DNA from: Gammaproteobacteria bacterium
GTDB taxonomy: Bacteria > Pseudomonadota > Gammaproteobacteria > Xanthomonadales > Wenzhouxiangellaceae
NCBI GenBank assembly: GCA_021772985.1
Contig: JAJFKX010000049.1
Coordinates: 124,001-188,000, forward strand
Length of the DNA: 64,000 bases
Direction: 5' to 3'
Of this stretch, positions 26,361 through 36,335 are shown one piece after another (positions within the stretch are counted from its first letter, which is position 1; each line of letters opens with the position of its first letter). Below the pieces are notes generated by a model that had not been told where the DNA came from, did not search any database, and saw only the letters and a list, made by a program, of their open reading frames with translations. A program made the translations under genes and the position numbers.

Positions 26361-27701
26361 ATGAGTAATAACGACCCAATCAGTACAATTGATACCAATC
26401 TTTTTCCCGCCCATTTACAGCTCTGTTTGGCAAGGCTCGAACAGGCACTGGCAGAACATGGTTATGAGCGGGTACTGATCCATTCCGGTGAGCCGGCCAT
26501 CTGCTTTTTGGATGATCGTTACAGTCCGTTTGTGGTTAACCCACAGTTTGCCTGGTGGACACCATTAAAGGCGCCACATTGTGGTCTTTTAATCGAGCCA
26601 GGTAAGCAACCAGTGTTGTATAACTATCAGCCTGTGGATTATTGGCATGCGCCGGCACCTGTGCCGGAAGCCTGGTGGGCTGATCATTTTGAAATTCGTG
26701 ATGTAACTGATCCCGAGCGATGGCTGGATAAAATTGTTGATCATCCACGTACGGCAGTGATTGGAAATGCACCTGTTTTAGCTGGTTGCTTTCAAAATGC
26801 TGCTTTAAATCCTACAGCATTAATTCATTCTCTACATCTTGCACGCACCATTAAAACTGAATGGGAACAGGGTTGTTTGGCAGCAGCCAATCACCGTGCA
26901 GTGCGCGGCCACCGAGCTGTCGCAGAAGCGTTTGTGCCCGGTGCCTCAGAATTTGAATTGCAACTCGCATATCTGCGTGCAACCGGTCATGATGATAATG
27001 GAACCCCGTATAGCAATATCATCGCGATCAATGAGCATGCAGCTGTGCTGCACTTTACCGAGTTAAGTCGTAGTGTACCAACTGAATTACGTTCGTTGGT
27101 GATTGATGCGGGTGCTGAAGTGCAGGGTTATGCATCAGATATTACCCGCAGTTATAGCACACAACAAAATGGATCTTTTGCTGATCTGGTTGATGCTGTT
27201 GATGCATTGCAACTGGAACTTGTTGCTGAGGTTAAAGCTGGAGTGGATTACCGTGATTTGCATTTGCAAATGCACCATAAAGTTGCGGTAACGCTCAAAG
27301 CGCTGGAAATTGTCGATCTGCCACCACAGGATCAGGTTGATTTACGTTTAACCAGTGCTTTTTTGCCGCATGGGCTAGGGCATTTCCTTGGTCTTCAAGT
27401 GCATGATGTGGCCGGCCTTATGGATGACGCTGGTGAACCGATCGCGCGCCCCGATGGGCATCCATTCTTGCGTTTAACGCGTGAGCTTGAAGCAGGCAAT
27501 GTGCTCACCATCGAGCCGGGCATTTATTTTATTGAGCAGTTGCTGGCTCCATTGCGGGAAGGCGTATATGCCAGGCATATCAATTGGCGCTTGATCGACG
27601 AGTTAAAACCATATGGTGGTGTGCGAATTGAAGATGATGTGCTGGTGACTGATGATCAACCCAGAAACTTTAGCCGCGAAGCATTTGCTGCCGCAAGTTA
27701 A
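26361..27701 (+). CDS. pepQ: Xaa-Pro dipeptidase (PepQ-like, M24B)
   Basis: 446 residues, close to E. coli PepQ (443). The pita-bread catalytic domain has all metal ligands: Asp in [14 protein letters not shown], the second Asp in SDITRSY, His in [15 protein letters not shown], Glu in LTIEPGIYF, and Glu in [11 protein letters not shown]. The N-terminal ~160 residues form the creatinase-like domain. It hydrolyses dipeptides with C-terminal proline, in the cytoplasm. Members of this family can also hydrolyse organophosphates as a side activity. Confidence 0.93.
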   Translation: MSNNDPISTIDTNLFPAHLQLCLARLEQALAEHGYERVLIHSGEPAICFLDDRYSPFVVNPQFAWWTPLKAPHCGLLIEPGKQPVLYNYQPVDYWHAPAPVPEAWWADHFEIRDVTDPERWLDKIVDHPRTAVIGNAPVLAGCFQNAALNPTALIHSLHLARTIKTEWEQGCLAAANHRAVRGHRAVAEAFVPGASEFELQLAYLRATGHDDNGTPYSNIIAINEHAAVLHFTELSRSVPTELRSLVIDAGAEVQGYASDITRSYSTQQNGSFADLVDAVDALQLELVAEVKAGVDYRDLHLQMHHKVAVTLKALEIVDLPPQDQVDLRLTSAFLPHGLGHFLGLQVHDVAGLMDDAGEPIARPDGHPFLRLTRELEAGNVLTIEPGIYFIEQLLAPLREGVYARHINWRLIDELKPYGGVRIEDDVLVTDDQPRNFSREAFAAAS

Positions 27702-27729
27702 TCCAAAATAGTAACAGGGTGGTCCATGG

Positions 27730-28407
27730 TTATGCCTCATCATCAACCGGACCGGTGATGGTCAGTAGTGCATCTTCAGGCGTTTGAGGAATGCTGTCAT
27801 GACTCCAGATGGTGTGGTCAGACTCCAGGTGCATGCGTTTTTCGGGGCCTGCCAGCTGCTGCAAAGCAGGGATAATTTGGGCTGCATTCAAGGTGTCCAT
27901 GACAAAACGATCTAAATCGGCAGCATAAGGCTGTCCAAGTAATTGACGGATACTTTGGTTAGCCGGCCCCAGGTTCTCCGGGAATAAGTGCTTGCCGGTC
28001 AGCATGCGAAAGTGATCAGAAACCATTTGTAATGAAGATAACGAGCAGTATGCATCATCAATTAAGCCGATTACACCGATACTATCGGGGATCACATCAT
28101 CGTCACGTTCCCAGTAACTGATTACGGCCTCTAAGATCATTTTCATCGGTTGGGTTAAACCAACCTGATTAGCAGCAGTCCAGGCGACCTGGATAACATA
28201 AGGCACCTGCCGGATATAACCCAGTACAAACTTTGCTGCGGTGGAGAGGTTTTGCTGATCCGGCGTGAGCTCATTGCGCGCCGCAACCGCAGCTAGCAAT
28301 TCCATTACTTCCTGGTGTGCGTTATCAGCAGCACAATTGCTTTCGATCTGTTTTTGAATGGTTTCGCTAATCATGGTTTGCGATTTATCATAAGCATGTA
28401 TAGCCAA
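27730..28407 (-). CDS. DUF1232 (YkvA-like) domain protein
   Basis: 225 residues; an internal Met at 28374 (MISETIQKQ) is an equally possible start. The only recognisable part is a YkvA/DUF1232 block near residues 95-130, ISYWERDDDVIPDSIGVIGLIDDAYC, a short helical pair found in many bacterial proteins of unknown role. The N-terminus is helical and acidic. No signal peptide or long membrane segment is evident. Convergent with pepQ (28-nt gap). Confidence 0.7.
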   Translation of the reverse strand: MAIHAYDKSQTMISETIQKQIESNCAADNAHQEVMELLAAVAARNELTPDQQNLSTAAKFVLGYIRQVPYVIQVAWTAANQVGLTQPMKMILEAVISYWERDDDVIPDSIGVIGLIDDAYCSLSSLQMVSDHFRMLTGKHLFPENLGPANQSIRQLLGQPYAADLDRFVMDTLNAAQIIPALQQLAGPEKRMHLESDHTIWSHDSIPQTPEDALLTITGPVDDEA

Positions 28408-28496
28408 TGCCTAACCTGGTAGCCTGGTTATAAACGTACTGCACGGGGAAGACTTAAAATCATTTTTGTCATTGCCGACCATTTTAGTGAACCATG

Positions 28497-28573
28497 TGGT
28501 CGGGGTGAGAGGATTCGAACCTCCGGCCCCTGCCTCCCGAAGGCAGTGCTCTACCAGGCTGAGCTACACCCCG
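28497..28573 (-). tRNA. tRNA-Pro (anticodon CGG)
   Basis: On the minus strand the acceptor stem CGGGGTG pairs with CACCCCG, the anticodon stem CTGCC/GGCAG encloses TTCGGGA (anticodon CGG), and GTTCGAATC forms the T loop. The 3' CCA is encoded. It reads CCG codons. It is transcribed from a separate promoter just upstream. Confidence 0.96.
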
Positions 28574-28587
28574 TAACCAGATTGTAT

Positions 28588-28616
28588 ATGCTAAGAGATT
28601 GTCCCGGCTGCGACAA
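28588..28616 (-). promoter_or_regulatory. Candidate sigma-70 promoter of tRNA-Pro(CGG)
   Basis: Read on the minus strand: -35 TTGTCG and -10 TAGCAT with a 17-nt spacer, placed so that transcription would begin a few bases before the tRNA 5' end at 28573. Both hexamers differ from consensus. Confidence 0.4.
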
Positions 28617-28790
28617 GCAATTGTGACATTGGCCTGCTGTTTACATGCTTGAGCATGCAGGGCATGATGCCCACAAGCCAACTGGCGGCTTATTGCATTT
28701 TTAACCCACTGCTAAACCCTAATTATCATCGGGTGGAGTTTACGCTCAGCAGTATCAACTAGTACTCTACCAGCAGGCGCAACGAACACA

Positions 28791-29669
28791 ATGGGACTTG
28801 GTGAATTTTTTTCGATCGCCTGCGCAGTTATCTGGGCGCTTGCAGTGGTGTTATTTAAGCGCAGTGGTGAATCGTTGGCGCCCAATGATCTGAATCTGTT
28901 CAAGAACGTACTTACCTTCATGGTGTTGATGCCGGTGGTATTGGTCATAGAAGGCTGGCAGCCACTGATGATTACACCGCTGCAATGGGGGATATTACTG
29001 ATAAGTGGATTTGTTGGTATTGGTCTGGCAGATAGTTTTTACTTCAAAGCGCTGAATGCTTTGGGGGCTAGCCGGATGGGTGTGATTGCCAGCTTATATA
29101 GTCCTTTTGTGATTTTCTTATCGGTCTTGTTTTTGGGTGAACGGCTGGCATTCTGGCAGTATTTCGGTTTTGTGCTGGTGCTAAGTGGTGTGCTTTTGGT
29201 TAGTTACCGGCGTAAAAGCAACAGCATTCCCGGCGAGAATCTCAGGTTAGGGATAATATTTGGCGCCCTGGCAGTATTCCTGAATGCTGTAGGCGTGGTT
29301 ATGGTTAAGCCCACATTGGAACAGGTGCCATTTTTGTGGGCAGTATGGATACGGATTCTGGCTGGTGCGATGGGGCTGGTTATGATCTTGCAACTTCAGG
29401 GCAGACTAGCTGGATTGAAGCAGAGACTGGGTGTTCATCACGCATGGGGCAATACTATTTTAGCCAGCTTATTAGGCGGTTTGATTTCAATGATGTTGTG
29501 GTTGGCCGGATATAAATATACCGACGCATCAATTGCATCAGTTTTAAACGAAACTGCTTCAGTGTTCATCATATTATTTGCCTGGTTGATTTTGAAAGAG
29601 GAATTGAGCAGGCGCAAGGTTATTGGTGTGACACTGACTTTTGCTGGTGTTGTGTTAATGCTTGGTTGA
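28791..29669 (+). CDS. EamA/DMT-superfamily transporter
   Basis: 292 residues with ten predicted membrane helices in two homologous halves of five; each is an EamA repeat (SIACAVIWALAVVLFKRSGE at the start, and LRLGIIFGALAVFLNAVGVVMVKP at the middle). The second repeat ends with ETASVFIILFAWLILKEEL, the typical DMT motif. It is an inner-membrane carrier for an unknown metabolite. It stands alone, upstream of the BlaI-like gene with a ~250-nt spacer. Confidence 0.9.
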   Translation: MGLGEFFSIACAVIWALAVVLFKRSGESLAPNDLNLFKNVLTFMVLMPVVLVIEGWQPLMITPLQWGILLISGFVGIGLADSFYFKALNALGASRMGVIASLYSPFVIFLSVLFLGERLAFWQYFGFVLVLSGVLLVSYRRKSNSIPGENLRLGIIFGALAVFLNAVGVVMVKPTLEQVPFLWAVWIRILAGAMGLVMILQLQGRLAGLKQRLGVHHAWGNTILASLLGGLISMMLWLAGYKYTDASIASVLNETASVFIILFAWLILKEELSRRKVIGVTLTFAGVVLMLG

Positions 29670-29837
29670 TGGTTTGCTGCTGTCATCTAAATACATGACT
29701 GTCTTGCAGGAATGGATAGGGCTGACGGGGCGGTGTGGCAGCAGTGAGTTGGAGTGTTGTTGCTAAGAATTAAACAAGCTGATTGAATGGGTATTTGCAT
29801 TACCGTGGAGTTTGAGGGATAACACAAAAATAAACTT

Positions 29838-29880
29838 CGATATTCTTGCATCACAGCAAGCCTGGGTGTACGATATTCTT
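29838..29880 (+). promoter_or_regulatory. Direct repeat upstream of the BlaI-like gene (possible operator)
   Basis: The ten-base string CGATATTCTT occurs at 29838-29847 and again at 29871-29880, 33 nt apart (about three helical turns), ending 36 nt before the BlaI-like start codon. It could be a pair of binding sites for that repressor, which usually autoregulates. The sites do not match the known TACA/TGTA palindrome of BlaI, so this is tentative. Confidence 0.3.
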
Positions 29881-29916
29881 CGTGATAAACCAAACTAACC
29901 TCTATGTAGAAACCAA

Positions 29917-30327
29917 ATGACTCAGGTAAAACCAAAAACTAGGCAACGGATGGCCAGACCAACGGTTGGTGAGCTAGCAATTTTACGGGTGTTGTGGGAA
30001 CACAGCGAATGCACAGTACGTGATGTGCATGAACAACTTAACCCGAACGGTGGCAATAGCTATACAACAACTTTAAAACTGATGCAGATAATGCATCAAA
30101 AAGGTCTGGTGGAACGCAATGACAGTCAACGTGCGCATATTTACAAACCACGTTGTTCGCAACAGGATGAGCAGCATGCTTTTGTTTCAGATTTAGCCAA
30201 CCGACTGTTCAATGGGTCAGCTACCCGTTTGGCATTGCAGGCACTAGGCCAAACAGGTGATGTAGATCCACTGGAACTGGCTGAAATTAAGCAGCTGATA
30301 ATGGAATTGGAAAAAGCATCGGGATAA
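29917..30327 (+). CDS. BlaI/MecI-family transcriptional repressor
   Basis: 136 residues, the Penicillinase_R winged helix: ARPTVGELAILRVLWEHSECTVRDVHEQL, then SYTTTLKLMQIMHQKGLVERN. The C-terminal half is the dimerisation helix. BlaI-type repressors are inactivated by proteolysis when the partner membrane sensor of the M56 family detects a signal. That partner is encoded right downstream (4-nt gap). No beta-lactamase gene is nearby, so the target is unknown. Confidence 0.92.
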   Translation: MTQVKPKTRQRMARPTVGELAILRVLWEHSECTVRDVHEQLNPNGGNSYTTTLKLMQIMHQKGLVERNDSQRAHIYKPRCSQQDEQHAFVSDLANRLFNGSATRLALQALGQTGDVDPLELAEIKQLIMELEKASG

Positions 30328-30331
30328 GCCC

Positions 30332-32119
30332 TTGACAACAACAACACTCATGAACACTTTAGGTTGGACTTTGATTCACTTTGTCTGGCAAGGGGTGTTG
30401 ATTGGCGTGTTGATGATGATAGCGCTGGTGGCCGGCAATCAGCGCCGTGGGGTAAGTGCTTCCAGGTATCGCTACGCAGTGGCACTCGGAGCGCTAGTGC
30501 TGGCGATCGTAGTACCACTGGTTACGTTCCTGCTGCAATTCATGGACTTGCCGGAGAAAATCATCCAGCCGGACAACATTAATTTTGTGCTGGTCGGCTT
30601 TGCAACTGGGACAGGTGGGTGGCTGAGTGTGCAGGATAGTTGGCTAACTTACCTGTTGATAGCTTGGTTCGCCGGTGTTTTCTGGGGCAGCGCCAGACTG
30701 TTGGTGTCGTGGCTAAGTTTATACATGGTGCAGCATTCAGGTATCCAGCCAACCCCGCTTTGGCTGGAGCAGGATTTCCGTCGGCTACGGCAGGAATGCC
30801 GAATATTGCGGCCAGTCAAAGTGTTAATTTCGAATGTAGTGCGTGTGCCGTTGACCGCAGGCTGGATGCATCCGGTGATTTTGTTGCCGGCTACGGCGAT
30901 AACCGGGTTACAGCCTGAGCAGATTCGGCTTATTTTGCGTCATGAACTGGCGCATATTCAACGTTACGACTACTTGGTCAATTGGGTTCAAAATTTGGTG
31001 CAGGTGATGTTGTTCTACCACCCTGTGGTGCACTGGATAGTTCGAATTCTTAACGATGAACGTGAATTGTGCTGTGACCACGAGGCTATAAGCAATCGCT
31101 GTCATCCGGTAGATTACGCTAAAATACTGGTTAGGTTGCAGGAAGCCAAGGTGCCGCAATTGGCATTGGCAGCCACTGGTGTAAGGCGTGGAGGATTGTA
31201 TCGTCGAGTGCAACGCCTTTTGAATATTGAAGCTGAACATATAGCTTCAAATCATGATACGTCTCGTTCATTTGCCTGGGTATTTACCGTTATATTAAGC
31301 GCTTTGGTTACCACTGTCGGTGTTATGGGGAGCCCCAGCGGACACGCTGCTTATGAGCATACCGTTCTAGTGCCGGTGATACATCCTCTAAGCGATATTC
31401 CGGACATGGTCAAACAGCGGACGGTGCAGCGTGAACAATTGATTCAGTACCATCAACAAACAAACTTTGCTTCATTCAAGTGGCCCAGTGCACTGGCGCC
31501 TGAGGCTAAATCTGATGGAGGACACAAACCACAGCAGCCAGGCCAGCAAAGCGTGCCCCTGGATGTGCTGCACAGGCAAATGATGCGCGCGGTAAAACAA
31601 CAACTACCAGGCGATAGTAGCGTTGCGTTTAATGAGCCAATGGCTGTCGGTATGGTTGCTGCAATTAATCATAACGAAGCAGGACAGAGTATTGACACGG
31701 CTGAACTGGTTACAGATTTGCCGGATTTGCTCATCAGCAACCAAAAGCTGGAAATTCCTGAACCATATATCAAGGTCAAACCAACGTATCCGAGACGCTT
31801 GAGCGGAATGTTTGAACATGAAAGTGTTGATTTGGTTTACAGCATAGGTCCCGATGGGCGGCCTGAGAATATGGTATTGCTAAGCCTGAATGTGCATAAA
31901 GATTTTTCAGATGCCGCATTAGAAGCATTATCCCAATGGAGATTCCAGCCAGTCAGCCCGGCTGTACAGAAGTTGCGTATCAGTCAGGAGTTCAAATTTT
32001 TGAAGGTGGCAGCCAATGTGCATGGCAACTGTTCGGTTACCGGTGGACGGTTATGCCCTAAGTTCGGTCATCTACTGCAGCGTATCCAGGTAAACAAACC
32101 GCAGAAAACGGATACCTGA
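30332..32119 (+). CDS. M56 (BlaR1-like) membrane metallopeptidase fused to a TonB C-terminal domain
   Basis: 595 residues from TTG 30332 (an ATG at 30350 is an alternative). The N-terminal ~330 residues are a BlaR1/MecR1-type membrane peptidase: several membrane helices, then the zinc motif RHELAHIQRYDYL with His204 and ERELCCDHEA downstream. A helix near residue 315 leads to a long periplasmic linker. The last ~100 residues form a TonB C-terminal-like domain (PTYPRRLSGMFEHESVDLVYSIGPDGRP, ALEALSQWRFQP). There is no penicillin-binding sensor domain. The BlaI-like repressor gene is just upstream, so this is probably its signal-responsive protease. The signal is unknown. Confidence 0.88.
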   Translation: MTTTTLMNTLGWTLIHFVWQGVLIGVLMMIALVAGNQRRGVSASRYRYAVALGALVLAIVVPLVTFLLQFMDLPEKIIQPDNINFVLVGFATGTGGWLSVQDSWLTYLLIAWFAGVFWGSARLLVSWLSLYMVQHSGIQPTPLWLEQDFRRLRQECRILRPVKVLISNVVRVPLTAGWMHPVILLPATAITGLQPEQIRLILRHELAHIQRYDYLVNWVQNLVQVMLFYHPVVHWIVRILNDERELCCDHEAISNRCHPVDYAKILVRLQEAKVPQLALAATGVRRGGLYRRVQRLLNIEAEHIASNHDTSRSFAWVFTVILSALVTTVGVMGSPSGHAAYEHTVLVPVIHPLSDIPDMVKQRTVQREQLIQYHQQTNFASFKWPSALAPEAKSDGGHKPQQPGQQSVPLDVLHRQMMRAVKQQLPGDSSVAFNEPMAVGMVAAINHNEAGQSIDTAELVTDLPDLLISNQKLEIPEPYIKVKPTYPRRLSGMFEHESVDLVYSIGPDGRPENMVLLSLNVHKDFSDAALEALSQWRFQPVSPAVQKLRISQEFKFLKVAANVHGNCSVTGGRLCPKFGHLLQRIQVNKPQKTDT

Positions 32120-32247
32120 TCAATTCGTTCAATTCCGTAATATAAGCGATGTAACCCACCGGTCGGTGCCAGTGCATTGGCGCTAAAGGTGGTGGCCGCG
32201 TGCATATCTTATTACACTACAAGTCCATGAATAATTAAGGCACTCAT

Positions 32248-33612
32248 TTGGACTCGATTACCACTCAGGTCTATCCGGCCGGCATTTTGAACACACTTTC
32301 ACGCGATGAAGTAGCACGTTTAACAGACGCTAGCCATGGCGATCTGTATGAGCGGTTGCGGATGTGCATGTTAGCAGTGCTGAACAGTGATAATCCCAGT
32401 GATGATGCCGACCACGTGATGGCGCGTTATGATGAATTCAGGCTTGACGTAGTTCCTGTCAATCGCGGGGTTCGGCTGGATATACACAATGCGCCTGCCA
32501 CGGCATTTGTTGATGGGAAAATTATTTTAGGTATTCGCGAGTTGATGTCGGCGGTGCTGCGTGATTTGATCTACTTTCACACCGAAATAGAAAATAACAG
32601 CAATGTCGATCTGATGGTTGGTTCTGGAATTACCAACGCTGTGTTTGAAATTTTACGTAATGCAAGAGTATTCAAGCCTCAGACTGATCCCGATATTGTG
32701 GTTTGTTGGGGCGGGCATTCGATTTCTGATATTGAATACCAATACAGCAAAGAAGTCGGATACCAATTGGGTTTGCGCGGCTTAAATATCTGTACAGGCT
32801 GTGGTGCCGGTGCGATGAAAGGACCAATGAAAGGCGCGACTATTGCACATGCGAAACAGCGCCTGAGTCCGGGACGTTATCTGGGTATTTCCGAACCCGG
32901 TATTATTGCTGTTGAATCACCTAATGCGATTGTCAACGAATTGATTATCATGCCGGATATTGAAAAGCGGCTGGAAGCATTTGTACGTACCGGTCATGGG
33001 ATAATAGTGTTCCCTGGGGGTGTGGGGACCGCTGAAGAAATTTTCTTTTTACTGGGAGTATTGCTTGATCCTGCTAATTCGGATATGCCATACCCCATGA
33101 TTTTAACAGGCCCTGAATCAGCCCGGGCTTATTTTCAGCAAATTGACAATTTTCTCAAATTCACTATTGGTGAACGGGCTAGAGATAAATACCAAATTAT
33201 TATTGACGATCCGGTCAAGGCAGCAAAAGAAATGTACTCGGGCGTTCAGCAAGTCAAGGATTACCGGATTAAGAATAACGACGCATTTTATTTTAACTGG
33301 CTGTTAAATATTCCAGCATCTTTGCAGCAGCGCTTCAAGCCGACCCACAGTAATATGAATAGCCTGAATTTGCGCCTGGACCAACCAAAGCACAAGTTGA
33401 TTACCGATTTGCGCAGAGCTTTTTCCGGTATTGTTTCCGGAAATGTGAAACCGGATGGTGTTGCGGCTATCCGCCGGGAAGGACCATTCCAGATTATGGG
33501 TGATCAGGAACTGATGAATTCATTGGATCAGTTGCTGGAAGCTTTCACTGAGCAGGGTAGAATGAAATTGCCGGGCAGTCGTTATGAGCCCTGTTATCAG
33601 GTCGTTTCTTAA
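32248..33612 (+). CDS. ppnN: Pyrimidine/purine nucleotide 5'-monophosphate nucleosidase (LOG family)
   Basis: 454 residues, the same length as E. coli PpnN (YgdH), with similarity along the whole protein: SDLY-like HGDLYERLRMCMLAVLNS, GVRLDI, and the LOG domain with CTGCGAGAMKGPMKGA and the FPGGVGTAEEIFFLLG motif. It splits nucleotides into base and ribose 5-phosphate and is controlled by (p)ppGpp in E. coli. Start is TTG at 32248; an AAGG ribosome site at 32237-32240 has 7-nt spacing and the family N-terminus fits. Confidence 0.95.
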   Translation: MDSITTQVYPAGILNTLSRDEVARLTDASHGDLYERLRMCMLAVLNSDNPSDDADHVMARYDEFRLDVVPVNRGVRLDIHNAPATAFVDGKIILGIRELMSAVLRDLIYFHTEIENNSNVDLMVGSGITNAVFEILRNARVFKPQTDPDIVVCWGGHSISDIEYQYSKEVGYQLGLRGLNICTGCGAGAMKGPMKGATIAHAKQRLSPGRYLGISEPGIIAVESPNAIVNELIIMPDIEKRLEAFVRTGHGIIVFPGGVGTAEEIFFLLGVLLDPANSDMPYPMILTGPESARAYFQQIDNFLKFTIGERARDKYQIIIDDPVKAAKEMYSGVQQVKDYRIKNNDAFYFNWLLNIPASLQQRFKPTHSNMNSLNLRLDQPKHKLITDLRRAFSGIVSGNVKPDGVAAIRREGPFQIMGDQELMNSLDQLLEAFTEQGRMKLPGSRYEPCYQVVS

Positions 33613-33667
33613 GCTTGTAGCCGTTATTTTCTAATTGTCTGATAGCAGCAAAAAAACGCAACGGCGG

Positions 33668-34429
33668 TTAATAACGGCCTTCACGTGCTGGGCGTTGCAG
33701 ATTTTCTTCACCAATTAATTGAGAAAACCGGGTAACTGGTAAACCCTTGGTGTATTTCACACCTTGTTCACTAATAATGCCGTCAATTTGCGCTGCCAGG
33801 GCAGCTTTGCGACCTGGGGTCATTTCTGCATTACCGGCAAAGGCATTTGGGTCATTGAAGTTCAAGTTTTCAACCCAGTTTTGTTGTTCATCAGATAGTC
33901 GGGCTTTACCATCCAGTGGGTAACGAATAGCATACCCATGTTGATCTGTGACCAGTACACCGAGCTTGCATGTTATCGGGTTACCCCGAAAATCACCATC
34001 CGGATGCCTGGACAGGAACACCAGGAACCGTGCGCCTTCCTGGCCGGGGAAAGTGACTGGAAAATAGCACTCGCCTGAATGCAGGCCTGATTCACGTACC
34101 CGGATCCTATCTACCACTGTATTTGATTTATAGGGAATCAGGATATTCAGGTCGGCATATCCATCCACGGCAAAGCCGCGCCGGTATTTGTAATTGGTAA
34201 AGGCTACTTTTGCGATAGCGACCAGGTCAGAAGTAGCGGCCAGTTCTGAGATCAGAACAGCTATTTCTGCAGATTCGCTGCTGACATTCAGGTTTTGGTC
34301 AGCATTCGTTGTTTGATTAATGGCGGGTTGTGCTATAGCGGTGCAATAGTAACTTATGCTCATAAGCAACCCTAAACTGCGCAAAAGGGTTTTAAATCTG
34401 CTAATGTTCTGTGTTTTTATTAATCCCAT
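33668..34429 (-). CDS. Exported protein of unknown function
   Basis: 253 residues with an N-terminal hydrophobic segment (SLGLLMSISYYCTAIA) that looks like a signal peptide. The mature part includes LVAIAKVAFTNYKYRRGFAVDGYADLNILIPYKS and RFLVFLSRHPDGDFRGNP, with two Cys (ECYF and TCKLG) that could form a disulfide. No family was recognised. It diverges from the M2 peptidase gene with only 29 nt between the start codons, so regulation is probably shared. Confidence 0.72.
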   Translation of the reverse strand: MGLIKTQNISRFKTLLRSLGLLMSISYYCTAIAQPAINQTTNADQNLNVSSESAEIAVLISELAATSDLVAIAKVAFTNYKYRRGFAVDGYADLNILIPYKSNTVVDRIRVRESGLHSGECYFPVTFPGQEGARFLVFLSRHPDGDFRGNPITCKLGVLVTDQHGYAIRYPLDGKARLSDEQQNWVENLNFNDPNAFAGNAEMTPGRKAALAAQIDGIISEQGVKYTKGLPVTRFSQLIGEENLQRPAREGRY

Positions 34430-34458
34430 ACTAATAACTACATCTTTAGAGAAATATC

Positions 34459-36315
34459 ATGCAACGCATTTATCGTAACATTTTCGTAGCAAGCTTATCA
34501 GTGGTTTCGGTTTTTCTGATTGCTTGCCAGCAACAGGCTGAATCGCAGTCAGCAGATACTCAGCCGACCTCACAGACATTGACCGCTGAAGATGCCCGTC
34601 AGTTCGTTGAAGAGGCCCAACAACAACTGGAAGCTTTGAGCATTGAAGGCGCACGAACGTTTTGGGTGTATCAAACATATATCAATCAGGATACCCAGGG
34701 TTTGGCAGCCAAAGTCAGTGAGCAGGGCACCGCATTGTCGGTTGGTTTTGCCAATGCAGCAGCAAAATACCGTGATGTGGAGGTAGATGCTGATCTCCGT
34801 CGTAAGCTGGATATATTGAGCCGCGGCCTTGTTCTGCCTGCCCCGACCGACGTAGACAAGAATGCCGAGTTGGCGGATATCACCACCAGGCTGGATGGCA
34901 TGTACGGTACCGGGGAATATTGCAAAACTGATGCAGGTGGTGAACAGCAATGCCAGGTATTGGGTGATTTGGAAGAAATTCTGAAAAATTCTCGTGACCC
35001 GGATCAGCTACTGGATGCCTGGCAGGGCTGGCGAACCATATCACCACCGATGCGGGACCTGTACGTTCGCGAAATCGAATTGGCCAATGAAGGCTCAAGG
35101 GAATTGGGTTTTGCTGATGTTTCGGAATTGTGGCGCTCAAATTACGATATGCAGCCGGATGCTTTCAGTGCTGAAATGGATCGTTTGTGGGGGCAGGTTA
35201 AGCCACTTTATGAAGCACTGCACTGTCATGTGCGCAGCGGATTAAACGAGCAATACGGTAATGAAATAGCACCTGTGCAAGGACCTATCCCGGCTCACCT
35301 GCTGGGGAATATGTGGGCCCAGTCATGGGGGAATATTTACGATCTGGTAGCGCCTGACGTTGAAGCCGAAGAGGTTGATATTGAAACGCTGTTGCTGACC
35401 AACAATTACGATGAAATAAAAATGGTAAAAACCGGCGAAGCGTTTTTTAGCTCGTTGGGTTTTGCACCACTGCCGGATACTTTTTGGGAGCGCTCACAAT
35501 TTATCAAGCCACGGGATCGTGAAGTGGTCTGCCATGCATCAGCCTGGGATCTCGATAATAAAGACGATATCCGTATCAAGATGTGCATTAAAATCAACGA
35601 GGACGATTTCCGGACCATTCATCATGAGTTAGGTCACAATTATTACCAACGGGCTTATAAAGATCAGCCGTTCTTATATTTGGGTAGTGCAAATGACGGC
35701 TTTCATGAAGCAGTTGGCGATACCATCGCATTATCGATTACACCGGAATATTTGCAGCAGATAGGCTTGCTGGATGAACTGCCTGATGCCTCCGGTGATA
35801 TCGGGTTGCTGTTACGCCAGGCACTGGATAAGGTTGCATTTCTGCCTTTTGGGTTGATGGTTGACCAATGGCGCTGGCGGGTATTTGGTGGGGAAGTTGG
35901 GCCGGAAGGCTATAACGATTTATGGTGGCAACTGCGTGAGCAATATCAGGGAGTTAATTCGCCTATTGAGCGTCCTGCGGATGCCTTCGATCCAGGCGCG
36001 AAATACCACGTGCCCGGTAACACTCCGTATGCGCGATATTTTCTAGCACACATTTTACAGTTCCAGTTTCATCGGTCGCTATGCGAAATTTCAGGTAACG
36101 AAGCGCCAATCCACCGTTGCAGCATTTATGGAAGCAAACAAGCCGGTAAGCGCTTGAATGCTATGCTCGAAATGGGTTTGTCCAAACCGTGGCCTGATGC
36201 TTTGGAAGCGGTGACCGGTAGCCGTGAGATGGATGCTACAGCGATTCTTGATTATTTTGCGCCGTTGAAGACCTGGCTTGATGAACAAAATCAGGGTCGG
36301 CAATGCGGTTGGTGA
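34459..36315 (+). CDS. M2-family (angiotensin-converting-enzyme-like) peptidyl dipeptidase, lipoprotein
   Basis: 618 residues. A type II signal peptide ends at FLIACQQ (Cys near 23), so the enzyme is probably anchored to an envelope membrane. The zinc site is complete: HHELGHNYY with His389 and His393 as ligands, catalytic Glu390, and the third ligand Glu in GFHEAVGDTIALS. The DFRTIHHELGH context and the length match bacterial and insect M2 enzymes (~600). It removes dipeptides from the C-terminus of peptides. A strong terminator follows directly. Bacterial M2 enzymes have a patchy distribution. Confidence 0.94.
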   Translation: MQRIYRNIFVASLSVVSVFLIACQQQAESQSADTQPTSQTLTAEDARQFVEEAQQQLEALSIEGARTFWVYQTYINQDTQGLAAKVSEQGTALSVGFANAAAKYRDVEVDADLRRKLDILSRGLVLPAPTDVDKNAELADITTRLDGMYGTGEYCKTDAGGEQQCQVLGDLEEILKNSRDPDQLLDAWQGWRTISPPMRDLYVREIELANEGSRELGFADVSELWRSNYDMQPDAFSAEMDRLWGQVKPLYEALHCHVRSGLNEQYGNEIAPVQGPIPAHLLGNMWAQSWGNIYDLVAPDVEAEEVDIETLLLTNNYDEIKMVKTGEAFFSSLGFAPLPDTFWERSQFIKPRDREVVCHASAWDLDNKDDIRIKMCIKINEDDFRTIHHELGHNYYQRAYKDQPFLYLGSANDGFHEAVGDTIALSITPEYLQQIGLLDELPDASGDIGLLLRQALDKVAFLPFGLMVDQWRWRVFGGEVGPEGYNDLWWQLREQYQGVNSPIERPADAFDPGAKYHVPGNTPYARYFLAHILQFQFHRSLCEISGNEAPIHRCSIYGSKQAGKRLNAMLEMGLSKPWPDALEAVTGSREMDATAILDYFAPLKTWLDEQNQGRQCGW

Positions 36316-36335
36316 TTTTGCCTAGTTGAACTTGC

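Noticed and set aside
24945-26414. An extended N-terminus for CysS (to 26414)
   Set aside because: The extra 33 residues overlap the start of the divergent pepQ gene and are not part of the family; ATG 26315 fits.
33618-33676. GCCGTTATT / AATAACGGC inverted repeat between ppnN and the exported protein gene
   Set aside because: The arms are separated by about 40 bases and the second arm covers a stop codon; not a terminator or a known element.
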